A stretch of 64,000 bases of DNA from Ammonifex thiophilus (GTDB taxonomy: Bacteria; Bacillota; Desulfotomaculia; Desulfotomaculales; Ammonificaceae): positions 1-64,000 of the forward strand of contig NZ_QSLN01000002.1 in NCBI RefSeq assembly GCF_003368535.1, in the 5' to 3' direction. The stretch's first letter is position 1. Each line of letters opens with the position of its first letter. The notes under the pieces were generated by a model. It ran no database searches. It saw only the letters and a list, made by a program, of their open reading frames with translations, and was not told the origin of the DNA. This document shows, in pieces, positions 8,369 to 16,125 of the stretch. Both the position numbers and the translations under genes were made by a program.

Positions 8369-9192
8369 TAAAGCTCCAGCACCTCGCCGGTGCTGCCGAA
8401 GCGAAAGCGGGCGCCGAATATCCCCCTGAGCCGCGCCGCCACGGCCAAGCCTGTGCAGTGGTTGGCCGCCAGAAGGTCGAGATCCATCCGGGTTAGGCGC
8501 TCTATGGTCTCCTCCAGCTGTTCTTCCGAAACGGGGCCAAGGTGGGTGCCGCCAATGATGGCCGCCACCCTCTTTTCTCCGGTAACCTCCTGGGCGTGCT
8601 GGACGATATTGATCACCCCGGCGTGAGCACAGCCCACCAGTATGGCCAAGCCCGAGGAGGTCTTGAGGTAAAGGCTAAGATCGTCCGCCAGGGGGTCAGG
8701 AACTTTTCTTCCCTCCACCAGCACGTACATTCGCTCGTCCCCCCGTTCGAACTCCGTCCGGCGGGGAACTTCGCCGCTGAGCCACAGGCCGGGGAAGAGC
8801 TCCAAAGGCTCTTTTATCCAGCGAAATTCGGCTCCCAAAGCCTCCAACTCTTCGCGACGGTAGGGAATGCCCACATAACGGTCCACAGGAGAGGAAACGC
8901 GGTGGGGGCTGAAGACGTCCGGGTGAGCGTAGACGGGGATGCGTCTGCCGATATACTCCAGTACCGCTCTTAGGCCCCCTGTGTGGTCGTAGTGACCGTG
9001 ACTCAAAACGATGGCTTCCGCCTCCCGCAAATCCACGCCCAGAAAGTGGGCGTTGGTCACCACTGCCCCGCGCTGGCCGGCATCGTAAAGAATCTTGTGC
9101 CCCTCGTACTCCACCCACAGACTGAGCCCGTGCTCGCCGGTAAGCCCTAGAGGCTTGCCCACGCTATTTTCCACCAGCACCGTTACCCGCAT
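8368..9192 (-). CDS. Metallo-beta-lactamase-fold hydrolase
   Basis: A 274-residue MBL-fold protein of the group related to the archaeal methanopterin-pathway synthase (dihydropterin/ribofuranosyl-aminobenzene phosphate type). It has the metal motif LSHGHYDHTGG, a downstream AHPDVF, VGCAHAGVINI, and a terminal AANHCTGL. The exact substrate is not predictable. The ATG has GGGGG some nine bases upstream. It overlaps polX by one base, so the two are translationally coupled. Confidence 0.88.
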   Translation of the reverse strand: MRVTVLVENSVGKPLGLTGEHGLSLWVEYEGHKILYDAGQRGAVVTNAHFLGVDLREAEAIVLSHGHYDHTGGLRAVLEYIGRRIPVYAHPDVFSPHRVSSPVDRYVGIPYRREELEALGAEFRWIKEPLELFPGLWLSGEVPRRTEFERGDERMYVLVEGRKVPDPLADDLSLYLKTSSGLAILVGCAHAGVINIVQHAQEVTGEKRVAAIIGGTHLGPVSEEQLEETIERLTRMDLDLLAANHCTGLAVAARLRGIFGARFRFGSTGEVLEL

Positions 9193-9210
9193 GTTTAAAC
9201 CCCCTTTGCG

Positions 9211-10275
9211 TTACTTAAGGGTGAAAAGCCACAAGATGATTTCAAAAGCAATGAGCACTACTATAGCGATGTCGATCATCATGAAGCGATGGGTTATGAG
9301 TTCGTCACTCAAGAGGGAGTAGTTGCGCTCCACCACCTGCATCTTGCGGTCGATGCTCTCCAACCACTCCTCCACCCGGAAAATCTTTAGAGCAGCGGTG
9401 TAAATGCGGACGTAAAAAATGTCCTGGGTAACCTTCAAAGCGTTCTCAATACGCCCGGTCACCTCAGTGATTTCCACCATCAACTCCATCAGCCGCCGCA
9501 TGATGTTGCGGTACTGGCGCAGGCGGCGGTAGCCTCCCCTTCCCGCCTCTTCCAGTGCATCATACATGGCCGCCAGTTCCCGGTCAAGTACGCTATCGTA
9601 ATAGCGGAGTTCCAAGAGCTGCGCGTTGGCGAATTCCAGGAGATCGGCCACATCGGTGGAGCCAGAGGGATCGTAGATGAAGGCGGCGTCCCAGGTGATG
9701 ATTATCTGGTCGTCACTGTAGGAAAAGAGGTTTCTGAGCACCTCCTGCCGCATAGCCTGGCTTATCGGCTCCTCCTCTCCCAGGAGGAGCGGCACCGGAT
9801 CCCAATCACAGGGCCAGTCCTGGAAGAAGAAAATGAGAAAATCCTCTACGAAACCAGTGAATCCATCACCCGTAAGGGCGGGCTTTAGTTGCCGTATGAG
9901 CTCATCGCGGCAGGCGGCAAACCAGGGAGAAAGAGAAGAGGCTTCGCCAGCCGCCACGGCCAGGGACCGCAGTTCCTCGTAGCTCATGTCGGGAGGCAAC
10001 TCCAGCTTAAAGAGGATGCTTAAAACCCCGAAATCGTAAAGCCGGGCGCTGGCTGCTACCCGGTAGGTCTTGCCGTTAAGCGCAACCTCTGTGCCTTCCA
10101 GCTCCACCGTCAGGGGAGGGTTTTTGATTTCCAGAGCCCGCGGGCGAACCTTGGAAAGGCGCATGCGCGAAACGGGCTTATAAAGCGCCAAGATTTTTTC
10201 GGCCGCTGCCAGGTCTATGTCCTGGGCCACGTCATAAAGCCGGTAAAACCACAAAGAACCCCGCATTTCCCTCAA
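9211..10275 (-). CDS. RMD1/DUF155-like membrane-anchored protein
   Basis: A 354-residue protein whose layout resembles the RMD1/YDR282c (DUF155) family. It has a beta-rich N-terminal part with RLYDFGVLSILF, a helical middle containing LEFANAQLLELRYYDSVLD, and a C-terminal block (LESIDRKMQVVERNYSLLSDEL). It ends in one membrane helix, IDIAIVVLIAFEIILWL. The match is by eye and diverged. Bacterial members are uncharacterised; the yeast protein is needed for sporulation. The frame starts at TTG 10275 with GGGGAGG seven bases upstream; an ATG at 10266 is also possible. It is likely first in the run toward polX. Confidence 0.6.
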   Translation of the reverse strand: MREMRGSLWFYRLYDVAQDIDLAAAEKILALYKPVSRMRLSKVRPRALEIKNPPLTVELEGTEVALNGKTYRVAASARLYDFGVLSILFKLELPPDMSYEELRSLAVAAGEASSLSPWFAACRDELIRQLKPALTGDGFTGFVEDFLIFFFQDWPCDWDPVPLLLGEEEPISQAMRQEVLRNLFSYSDDQIIITWDAAFIYDPSGSTDVADLLEFANAQLLELRYYDSVLDRELAAMYDALEEAGRGGYRRLRQYRNIMRRLMELMVEITEVTGRIENALKVTQDIFYVRIYTAALKIFRVEEWLESIDRKMQVVERNYSLLSDELITHRFMMIDIAIVVLIAFEIILWLFTLK

Positions 10276-10339
10276 GCGAAAACCTCCCCGTTTCCGGTGT
10301 GCTAGAATTTAGCTTAGCCGCCTTGGGAGGTGAAAGATT

Positions 10340-10915
10340 TTGCTACGTAAACACCTTTACCTGTTTTCCTTGGCCGTATTGCCGGTAATGATCTGCTCAG
10401 GCATGGTCTACTCCGTGCTGGCTCTTTACTTCTCCCACCTAGGAGCCTCTACCGGTGAGATCGGGCTCATCTACACCACCGGAGCTACCGCTGGTGCTCT
10501 GGCCGGGCCGCACCTGGGACGGCTGGCCGATCGGTACGGGCGCAAACCGGTCATCCTGGGAGCCATGCTCGGTTTCTTGGCCATCTTCCTGGGTTACGCC
10601 TCTATGAGACAGGTCGAGCTGGCTTTTTTAATCCAGGCGGTGGAGGGCGCCGCCTGGGCCGCCTTGGGAACCGCCGCTTCGGCCATGGTAGCCGACCTTG
10701 CCCCTCCGGCGGAGCGCGGCTGGGCCATGGGAGTGTACGACCGTACCTGGTTCATCGGCTGGATAATCGGTCCCTCCTTCGGGGGCTTCATAGCCGAGCA
10801 CTTAGGTTTCCGGTGCACCTTTCTGGCAGCCGGTAGCCTCTTGCTCCTGGGGATCGGTCTGCTCTCCCTCGTTCCTGAGCCCCGCCGCTCCCCCGAGTCT
10901 AGCGGCGGATCGTGA
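10340..10915 (+). pseudogene. Half-length MFS transporter (N-terminal domain only)
   Basis: The 191 residues form six membrane segments with the classic first-half MFS features: LGRLADRYGRKPVI after TM2 and the TM5/6 loop PPAERGWAMGVYDRTW. The protein ends after TM6 with a short polar tail, where a full carrier would go on to TM7-12. The downstream DNA is the convergent acylphosphatase gene, overlapping by 17 bases. It may be a truncated remnant, or a half-transporter that works as a dimer. The frame is intact and starts at a TTG behind GGAGGTG, so expression is possible. Confidence 0.7.
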
Positions 10916-11177
10916 AATCGGTGAACTCCCCCCGCCAGTCCTCCCAGGTTACTTCCACCCGCTTCACTTCGGCCCAGGGAGGGCCTTGGTAGCACCAGGC
11001 TACCATGCGCTTGACCCTCTCCTCCTCCCCTTCAAACACTGCTTCCACCGTCCCGTCAGGCCGGTTACGCACCCAGCCGGTAACTCCTTCTTCCCGCGCC
11101 TTCTCCAGCGTAGAGGCTCGGAAGTAGACTCCCTGCACCTTACCGTGCACGATCACGTGCGCGCGGGCCCGCTTCAA
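10899..11177 (-). CDS. acyP: Acylphosphatase
   Basis: A 92-residue protein of normal length for acylphosphatase, which hydrolyses carboxyl-phosphate bonds. It shows the phosphate-binding segment [14 protein letters not shown] with the catalytic Arg, and [17 protein letters not shown] with the catalytic Asn. The start overlaps the stop of the upstream YkgJ-type gene, so the pair is coupled. The 3' end overlaps the tail of the convergent MFS fragment. Confidence 0.95.
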   Translation of the reverse strand: MKRARAHVIVHGKVQGVYFRASTLEKAREEGVTGWVRNRPDGTVEAVFEGEEERVKRMVAWCYQGPPWAEVKRVEVTWEDWRGEFTDFTIRR

Positions 11178-11833
11178 CGACGCACACCTCCCTTAAAAAT
11201 GGAATGCCAGAGCTTAGGGGGCAGCAGCTCTTTGAGCCGCACTTCCCCGTAGCTTTTCTTACCGGCAAAAGGGGTAGGAGGCCAGTCTTCCTCCCGCACC
11301 TTGGGCTTCCAAGAGCGATCCACTCTGCGGGAGGAAGTGAGCCACCAGCGCACCAACTCATCTTCGCCCCGGTTAAGAATAGCCTCGCGCACTTCCCAGA
11401 ATTGGGGAGTAGCCGGGCAGCAGAAAAAGGTGCGGCAGACAAAGGGCCGGGCGGCATAGACCTTGCAGACCAGGCGCTCCCTGTCCAAGAAAACGCACCG
11501 GCCATCACGCAGGCGCCTCAGAGTGATATCCACCACCGGACCCCTTACTTCCACCGTGGCGTAGCGCGACAAAAAAGCGTCAAGCGTAGGTAGCTTTAGG
11601 TAACGCATGAGGACGAGACAATCCACGCTGGTAAGAGGAGCCCGCTCGCCACAGCAGGCATCGCAACCCAGGCAATCCTTCGCTCCCGGCCGGCGCACCC
11701 GGGTAAAAGGGTAGTGCCGCCAGGCCGAGTCCAGGGCTACTATGAAGTCCTCCACCGTGGCCTCCTCCGCTCCTACTTCCACCGCTAATCCTAAACCGTT
11801 GCTGAAAAAGACCGACGAAACCTTCACTTTCAT
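11174..11833 (-). CDS. YkgJ family cysteine-cluster protein
   Basis: A 219-residue protein with the YkgJ/UPF0153 metal-binding pattern: [15 protein letters not shown], then [27 protein letters not shown]. The conserved cysteines probably bind zinc or an Fe-S cluster. The role is unknown. It is first in a two-gene unit with acylphosphatase. Confidence 0.88.
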   Translation of the reverse strand: MKVKVSSVFFSNGLGLAVEVGAEEATVEDFIVALDSAWRHYPFTRVRRPGAKDCLGCDACCGERAPLTSVDCLVLMRYLKLPTLDAFLSRYATVEVRGPVVDITLRRLRDGRCVFLDRERLVCKVYAARPFVCRTFFCCPATPQFWEVREAILNRGEDELVRWWLTSSRRVDRSWKPKVREEDWPPTPFAGKKSYGEVRLKELLPPKLWHSIFKGGVRR

Positions 11834-11857
11834 TCGGGCAGCACCTCTGCTAAAATC

Positions 11858-11885
11858 AGTATAACGCCTAACTTCCTATCCTCAA
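11858..11885 (-). promoter_or_regulatory. Possible promoter of the YkgJ/acyP unit
   Basis: On the minus strand, TTGAGG (11880-11885) and TATACT (11858-11863) are separated by 16 bases, 25 bases before the start codon. Confidence 0.45.
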
Positions 11886-12043
11886 AAGGAAGGAAAGGAG
11901 TTGGGCCCCGGCGTAATAATTTTTAAAGAGCACACCTTCTTTGGGGAGCCGAGCCGAGAAGAGCGGAGACGAGCCGAGCAAGAGGTGGCCCAAATCGCCT
12001 TCGCGGCAGGCTCCCACACCAAATAAGGAGGTTTGGGTAAGGG
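11886..12043 (+). other. Leader before the phenylacetate-CoA ligase gene
   Basis: About 160 bases carry several GAGCCGAG-type short repeats and complementary GC-rich stretches, ending in AAGGAGG 12 bases before the ATG. I cannot assign a known riboswitch, and I see no credible gene on either strand. Confidence 0.3.
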
Positions 12044-13327
12044 ATGTCCCTGCCGCAGAGGGAAAGGTTGCCGCTTTTTGATTTTCAGGCGCTTCACGCT
12101 CGCCAACTACCTCGCCTCAAAGCTTGTCTGCAGTATGCTTACGAGCGTTCCCCCTTTTACCGGGAAAAGTTTCGGCAAGCAGGTATCAAGCCCAAGGAAA
12201 TCCAGAGCTTGGCCGACTTCGCCCACCTGCCCTTTACCACCAAGGCTGAGCTCCGCGCTGGCTATCCTTTGGAGCTCATGGCCGCCCCGGAAGAAGAAGT
12301 GGTGCGCATACACTCTTCCTCCGGTACCACCGGCAAGCCGGTGATTATCCCCTACACCCGCCAGGACGTCGAGGTCTGGACCGAAATGATGGTTCGCTGC
12401 CTTAAGATGGCGGGGGTGAAGCGTCAGGACCGGGTGCAGATAACTCCGGGGTACGGCCTCTGGACCGCCGGCATCGGCTTTCAGGCCGGGGTGGAGCGCC
12501 TGGGGGCCATGGCCGTTCCCACCGGCCCTGGGAATACCCCGAAACAGATCGAGATGATGCTCGATCTCAAGACCACAGTCCTCATAGGAACCTCCTCCTA
12601 CGGGCTGCTACTGGCGGAGGAGGTGAGCAAAAGGGGGCTCAAGGGTAAGATAGCCCTGCGCATAGGGATCTTCGGCTCGGAGCGCTGGAGCGAAAAGATG
12701 CGCCGTTTCATAGCCGAAGGGCTGGGCATTGAAACCTTCGACATTTACGGGCTCACCGAGGTCTACGGGCCTGGCATAGCCATAGACTGCCCTTACCACC
12801 TGGGCTTGCACTACTGGTCGGATCACCTCTTCTTCGAAATCATCGACCCCGAAAAGGGGACCCCCCTCCCGCCAGGAGAAGAGGGAGAGCTGGTCATAAC
12901 TACTTTAACCAAAGAGGGCCTGCCCCTTATACGCTACCGCACGCACGATCTCACCCGTCTCTTGCCCTTCATCTGCCCCTGCGGTTCTCCTTTCCCCCTT
13001 ATCGACCGCATAAAGGGGCGCACCGATGATCGCATCAAGATCAAGGGAGTCAACATCTACCCCGGTCAGCTGGATGGGGTACTACGGGAAGTGGAAGGCA
13101 CGGGGAGTGAGTACCAGGTGATCCTCACCCGGGAAGGGGTGCGGGATAAGATGCTCATCAAGATAGAAGGCCTGCCGGGCTACGCACCGGAAAGAGTGGC
13201 AGAAAGCTGTCGCCAGGCGGTGAAAAGCCGCATTGGGGTCACGGTAGAAGTAGAAGTGGTGCCTCTGGGAAGCCTCCCCCGCAGCGAAAAGAAAACCAAG
13301 CGCATCTTTGATTACCGGGAAGACTGA
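12044..13327 (+). CDS. paaK: Phenylacetate-CoA ligase family (AMP-forming)
   Basis: This 427-residue adenylate-forming enzyme activates an aryl-acetic or similar acid to its CoA thioester using ATP. The motifs are HSSSGTTGKPVIIPYT (phosphate loop), GLTEVYGPGIAIDC, YRTHDLTRLLPFICPCGSP, and the C-terminal hinge GRTDDRIKIKGVNIYPGQLD. The length matches the family. In anaerobes such ligases often accompany indolepyruvate ferredoxin oxidoreductase, but none is adjacent here. It is one of few plus-strand genes and stands alone, with its own terminator. The true substrate could be phenylacetate, indoleacetate or benzoate-like acids. Confidence 0.92.
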   Translation: MSLPQRERLPLFDFQALHARQLPRLKACLQYAYERSPFYREKFRQAGIKPKEIQSLADFAHLPFTTKAELRAGYPLELMAAPEEEVVRIHSSSGTTGKPVIIPYTRQDVEVWTEMMVRCLKMAGVKRQDRVQITPGYGLWTAGIGFQAGVERLGAMAVPTGPGNTPKQIEMMLDLKTTVLIGTSSYGLLLAEEVSKRGLKGKIALRIGIFGSERWSEKMRRFIAEGLGIETFDIYGLTEVYGPGIAIDCPYHLGLHYWSDHLFFEIIDPEKGTPLPPGEEGELVITTLTKEGLPLIRYRTHDLTRLLPFICPCGSPFPLIDRIKGRTDDRIKIKGVNIYPGQLDGVLREVEGTGSEYQVILTREGVRDKMLIKIEGLPGYAPERVAESCRQAVKSRIGVTVEVEVVPLGSLPRSEKKTKRIFDYRED

Positions 13328-13334
13328 GAAATAA

Positions 13335-13362
13335 AAAACCCACCCCCGTTAGGGTGGGTTTT
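13335..13362 (+). terminator. Bidirectional terminator between paaK and the TauE/SafE gene
   Basis: AAAACCCACCC and GGGTGGGTTTT form an 11-bp stem around a short loop with A/T runs on both sides. It therefore serves both convergent genes. Confidence 0.88.
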
Positions 13363-13383
13363 AACCTCTTGCGAGGTGAGCCC

Positions 13384-14454
13384 TTAAGGCTGCTGCGGCA
13401 CCTCCACCGAGATTCCCCGGAGTTCCTCGGTGCGGGCAGCCCGCCTACCCTTAGCTATGGCTCCCAGGATGATAACCCCGCTAACTACCAGCGCCAGGCA
13501 CATGATGGCGAAGCTGAGATTCTTGAGAAGCTCGGCCGTGGAGGGAGCAAGGGCCAGCTTACCCAGATCGCGCAGGTACACGGGTATGCTCACCAGCCGG
13601 CTCACCATGACGATGAGCATAACCAGTGCCATAACCAACTTGATCATGTAGTCTTTCACATAGCTCGTCCCGATAGCACCGAGCTGTACGCCGAAGAGGG
13701 AACCAAACAGGATCAAAAGCGCCAGTCTGAGATCCACATAGCCGCTGTAGGCCCAGCTCAGGGTGCCTGTTAGCCCCATGACAAAGGCGATCACCAACTC
13801 CGTACCGCTGGCCACGAAGCTCGAGGCACCCAGGATGTACATCATGGCAGGCACGCCGATGAACCCGCCTACAGCTATGGTGGCGGCCAGCAAGCCAGTG
13901 GCGAATCCCAAGGGCACGGTGATCCAAAAGCTGACCTTCGACTTGGCTACCGGGAAGCTGAGCATGGGCGGGATGCGGAACTTCTGCACCTTTTGGGCCA
14001 GCTTGCCCGGCTCGACTACCACTACCTGCTGGTTCTTGCTCCGGTAGGCATCGCGTAGCACGATGAGCCCTACAGTCAACAGCACCAGCACGAAGATAGT
14101 GCTGACGTAGAGGTTAGAGCCAGCCGCCCCCCATACCTGATTGATCCACTTCTGAATCTTGACTCCCACTTGCACTCCCGCCGTGGCCGAGAGGCCCATA
14201 ACCAGCCCAAGGAACACGTCCACGTGACCCAACTTGGCCCGCTTCATGGCTCCGACCAGCGCCTTGGGGAACTTGTGACACATGTTGCTGGCTACGGCCA
14301 CCGCTCCAGGAACGCCCGCGCTCATCATGCCGGGCGTAAGCACAAAGGCTCCACCCGAGCCGATAAATCCGCTAAGCAGTCCCCCCAGGAAACCCAGCGT
14401 GGGGAGGAAGACTAGCATGAAGGGGGTAAGCTCCAGAACTTCCTTAGGCCCCAT
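13384..14454 (-). CDS. TauE/SafE family sulfite/anion exporter
   Basis: A 356-residue membrane protein of the TauE/SafE (DUF81) family. It has two repeats of hydrophobic segments with the family glycine motif (GFLGGLLSGFIGSGGAFVLTPGMM near the start, ATIAVGGFIGVPAMMYILGAS in the second half). It is longer than the usual 250-residue members, with an extra cytoplasmic loop around residues 140-170 and a tail. It probably exports a small sulfur oxyanion or organosulfonate. The gene 15 bases upstream encodes a small membrane protein likely made with it. Confidence 0.9.
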   Translation of the reverse strand: MGPKEVLELTPFMLVFLPTLGFLGGLLSGFIGSGGAFVLTPGMMSAGVPGAVAVASNMCHKFPKALVGAMKRAKLGHVDVFLGLVMGLSATAGVQVGVKIQKWINQVWGAAGSNLYVSTIFVLVLLTVGLIVLRDAYRSKNQQVVVVEPGKLAQKVQKFRIPPMLSFPVAKSKVSFWITVPLGFATGLLAATIAVGGFIGVPAMMYILGASSFVASGTELVIAFVMGLTGTLSWAYSGYVDLRLALLILFGSLFGVQLGAIGTSYVKDYMIKLVMALVMLIVMVSRLVSIPVYLRDLGKLALAPSTAELLKNLSFAIMCLALVVSGVIILGAIAKGRRAARTEELRGISVEVPQQP

Positions 14455-14469
14455 ACATTCACCCCCTCT

Positions 14470-14712
14470 TTAACGGCCTTTGGCCCGGATGCCCAGAGCT
14501 TCGAAGAAAGCCCCGGTAAAGTTGCCATGCACTAGGGAGAAGATAATCGCCACCGCCACCACTATCGCCGCTTTACCTACGCCGCCTTCCGCGATGAACC
14601 CCTGCACCGCATCCCCTTTGAGGAAGACCACCGCGTAAAGTCCCAGCGACAGCGCTCCCCACAGTAAAAGCGCTCCCCAGGGCTTCTTGCGCCCATTCTG
14701 CTTACCGTTCAT
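14470..14712 (-). CDS. Small two-helix membrane protein
   Basis: An 80-residue protein with a basic N-terminus (MNGKQNGRKKPWG) and two hydrophobic helices, about residues 13-31 and 44-62. I recognise no family function. It has GAGGAGGGG five bases before its ATG and lies 15 bases before the TauE/SafE gene, so it is probably an accessory of that exporter. Confidence 0.7.
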   Translation of the reverse strand: MNGKQNGRKKPWGALLLWGALSLGLYAVVFLKGDAVQGFIAEGGVGKAAIVVAVAIIFSLVHGNFTGAFFEALGIRAKGR

Positions 14713-14885
14713 ATTAACCCCTCCTCACCAATTAGCCGGTTTAAAAGCAAGGTGCTGGACTTAACACAAAGTACTCACAATCACTATCGCGGCAAGAAAT
14801 TGAAGGAACCACTGCCACATATATCAAAGGTGCTTTAAGTAGACTCTTTACCAACTTCACGCCGCCGCTCGAGTTCTTTAAGCCT

Positions 14886-15056
14886 TTAAGCTCCTCCCAG
14901 CCTAGCTGCCACCTCCCCGATGCAATAGAGTATGCCCAGAGAAACGGCCGTCAGGGCCAGGATCCACAAATCGGTAACTGACAGGTCCAACTTCCGCGCC
15001 AACCCTTCGAGGCAAGAAACCCGCACTTCTTTGCTCCCCGCCACTGCCTTGGCCAT
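14886..15056 (-). CDS. Small single-helix membrane protein
   Basis: A 56-residue frame starting MAKAVAGSKEVRV, with one predicted membrane helix (DLWILALTAVSLGILYCIG) and ending [17 protein letters not shown] lies nine bases before the ATG; an in-frame ATG at 15065 is the alternative. It falls between the exporter unit and the next small membrane protein gene on the same strand. No family is recognised. Support comes from the frame, the ribosome site and the well-formed helix only. Confidence 0.5.
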   Translation of the reverse strand: MAKAVAGSKEVRVSCLEGLARKLDLSVTDLWILALTAVSLGILYCIGEVAARLGGA

Positions 15057-15147
15057 AACCCTCATCCCCTTTTGAGAAATTTTTAAGAAGAGGTGGGTAT
15101 GGCAAGCCGAAATCTTGGCTCACCATACTACCACAGTAGAGGCGCTA

Positions 15148-15474
15148 CTACTTTTCAACCTGCTTGCGTTCCTTTTGCCTATTAGCAGAAGGAATTTCTA
15201 GCTCCCTTAAGGTTTCCAACAGCCACTCGCGTGCCAGCGAGAAGGCCAGGTAGTGCTCTACCAGCAAAACCCAGAGACCATAGCATACTCCAGCCAGAAA
15301 GAGAACCAAGAATCCTAAGGTCACCGCCGGAAGCCCTGAGCTACCGGGCGAGGGGGCTACCACCTCCTCTACCCGTAGGATGGTAGAGCGTAGGAAGAGA
15401 AGCGCCATGAGCACCAGTAAAGCTACTACCATTACCTTTTTCCCCTTGGTCGACTTGCCCACTCGCATCTCCAT
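15148..15474 (-). CDS. Small membrane protein, unknown function
   Basis: A 108-residue protein with two membrane helices: about residues 14-28 (VMVVALLVLMALLFL) and, after an exposed loop, VTLGFLVLFLAGVCYGLWVLL. It ends in a charged helical tail (REWLLETLRELEIPSANRQK). The ATG at 15474 has GAGGG nine bases upstream; two in-frame TTG codons precede it. No family recognised. It heads a group of three small membrane protein genes plus the exporter. Confidence 0.6.
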   Translation of the reverse strand: MEMRVGKSTKGKKVMVVALLVLMALLFLRSTILRVEEVVAPSPGSSGLPAVTLGFLVLFLAGVCYGLWVLLVEHYLAFSLAREWLLETLRELEIPSANRQKERKQVEK

Positions 15475-15544
15475 CAACAAGCGCCCTCTTCCGTATCCCT
15501 TTCACTCCCTATACCAATGCAAATCCCGTGCCACCCCCCACAAA

Positions 15545-15578
15545 CAAAAAAGCGTTGCTTTTCGGGCAACGCTTTTAA
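15545..15578 (-). terminator. Terminator of the universal stress protein gene
   Basis: On the minus strand, AAAAGCGTTGC and GCAACGCTTTT form an 11-bp stem followed by a T run. The symmetry would also permit termination from the other side. Confidence 0.88.
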
Positions 15579-15623
15579 TAAAAGTGAGAAATATTTTTCT
15601 CACCTGTGCAAGTCCTTGCGCAC

Positions 15624-16055
15624 CTACTTACCCAGAAAGACCGGCACGGGGGAAAGCTGCAGCACCCGCTGACTTACCCCTCCCAAAAGTAGCTCTTTCA
15701 GAGGATTGGTTCCCCGGCGTCCCATCACAATGAGCTCGTAATTCCCCTCGCGCGCCAGGGCCACAATCTCTTCCGCCGGATTGCCCACTCGGATGACTGA
15801 TGTCCCTTCTATCCCCGCCTCCCGGAGGATGGCCAGCGCCTTCTCCAGATCCTGCGCCGCCCTTTTCCGCGCCGCTTCCTCCAGCTGCTGCGGGGTCACC
15901 CAAGGCACGTACTCTATGCTGGGGTCAACCGGCGGTACGACTTCCACCACCGCCACCTGGGTTAGAGGAGAAAACTTCAATACTTCCAGCGCCCGCCGCA
16001 AAGCCTGGTAACAATGCTCCGAGCCGTCGATAGCCACCAAGACCCTCCTGAACAC
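15624..16055 (-). CDS. Universal stress protein (UspA family)
   Basis: A 143-residue single-domain Usp protein. The N-terminus is VLVAIDGSEHCYQALRRAL, and the C-terminal nucleotide loop is MGRRGTNPLKELLLGGVSQ. The second Gly of GG stands where Ser or Thr usually closes the ATP-binding G-2x-G-9x-G(S/T) motif, but ATP binding remains likely. It is monocistronic, with its own terminator. Such proteins bind ATP and modulate stress survival; the specific partner is unknown. Confidence 0.93.
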   Translation of the reverse strand: MFRRVLVAIDGSEHCYQALRRALEVLKFSPLTQVAVVEVVPPVDPSIEYVPWVTPQQLEEAARKRAAQDLEKALAILREAGIEGTSVIRVGNPAEEIVALAREGNYELIVMGRRGTNPLKELLLGGVSQRVLQLSPVPVFLGK

Positions 16056-16125
16056 CCTTCCCTTACCCCCTCGCTTAGGAGTTGAAGAGTCCTTTGCAAA
16101 ATTAAGGCCAGCCCCTGCCGGAGGG

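Noticed and set aside
11882-12106. Minus-strand 74-codon frame upstream of paaK
   Set aside because: Low-complexity, overlaps the paaK start and ribosome site, and resembles no protein.
14902-15126. Minus-strand 74-codon frame in the same place as the small 56-residue membrane protein
   Set aside because: It is the other reading frame of that stretch, with Gly/Arg-rich composition and no ribosome site.
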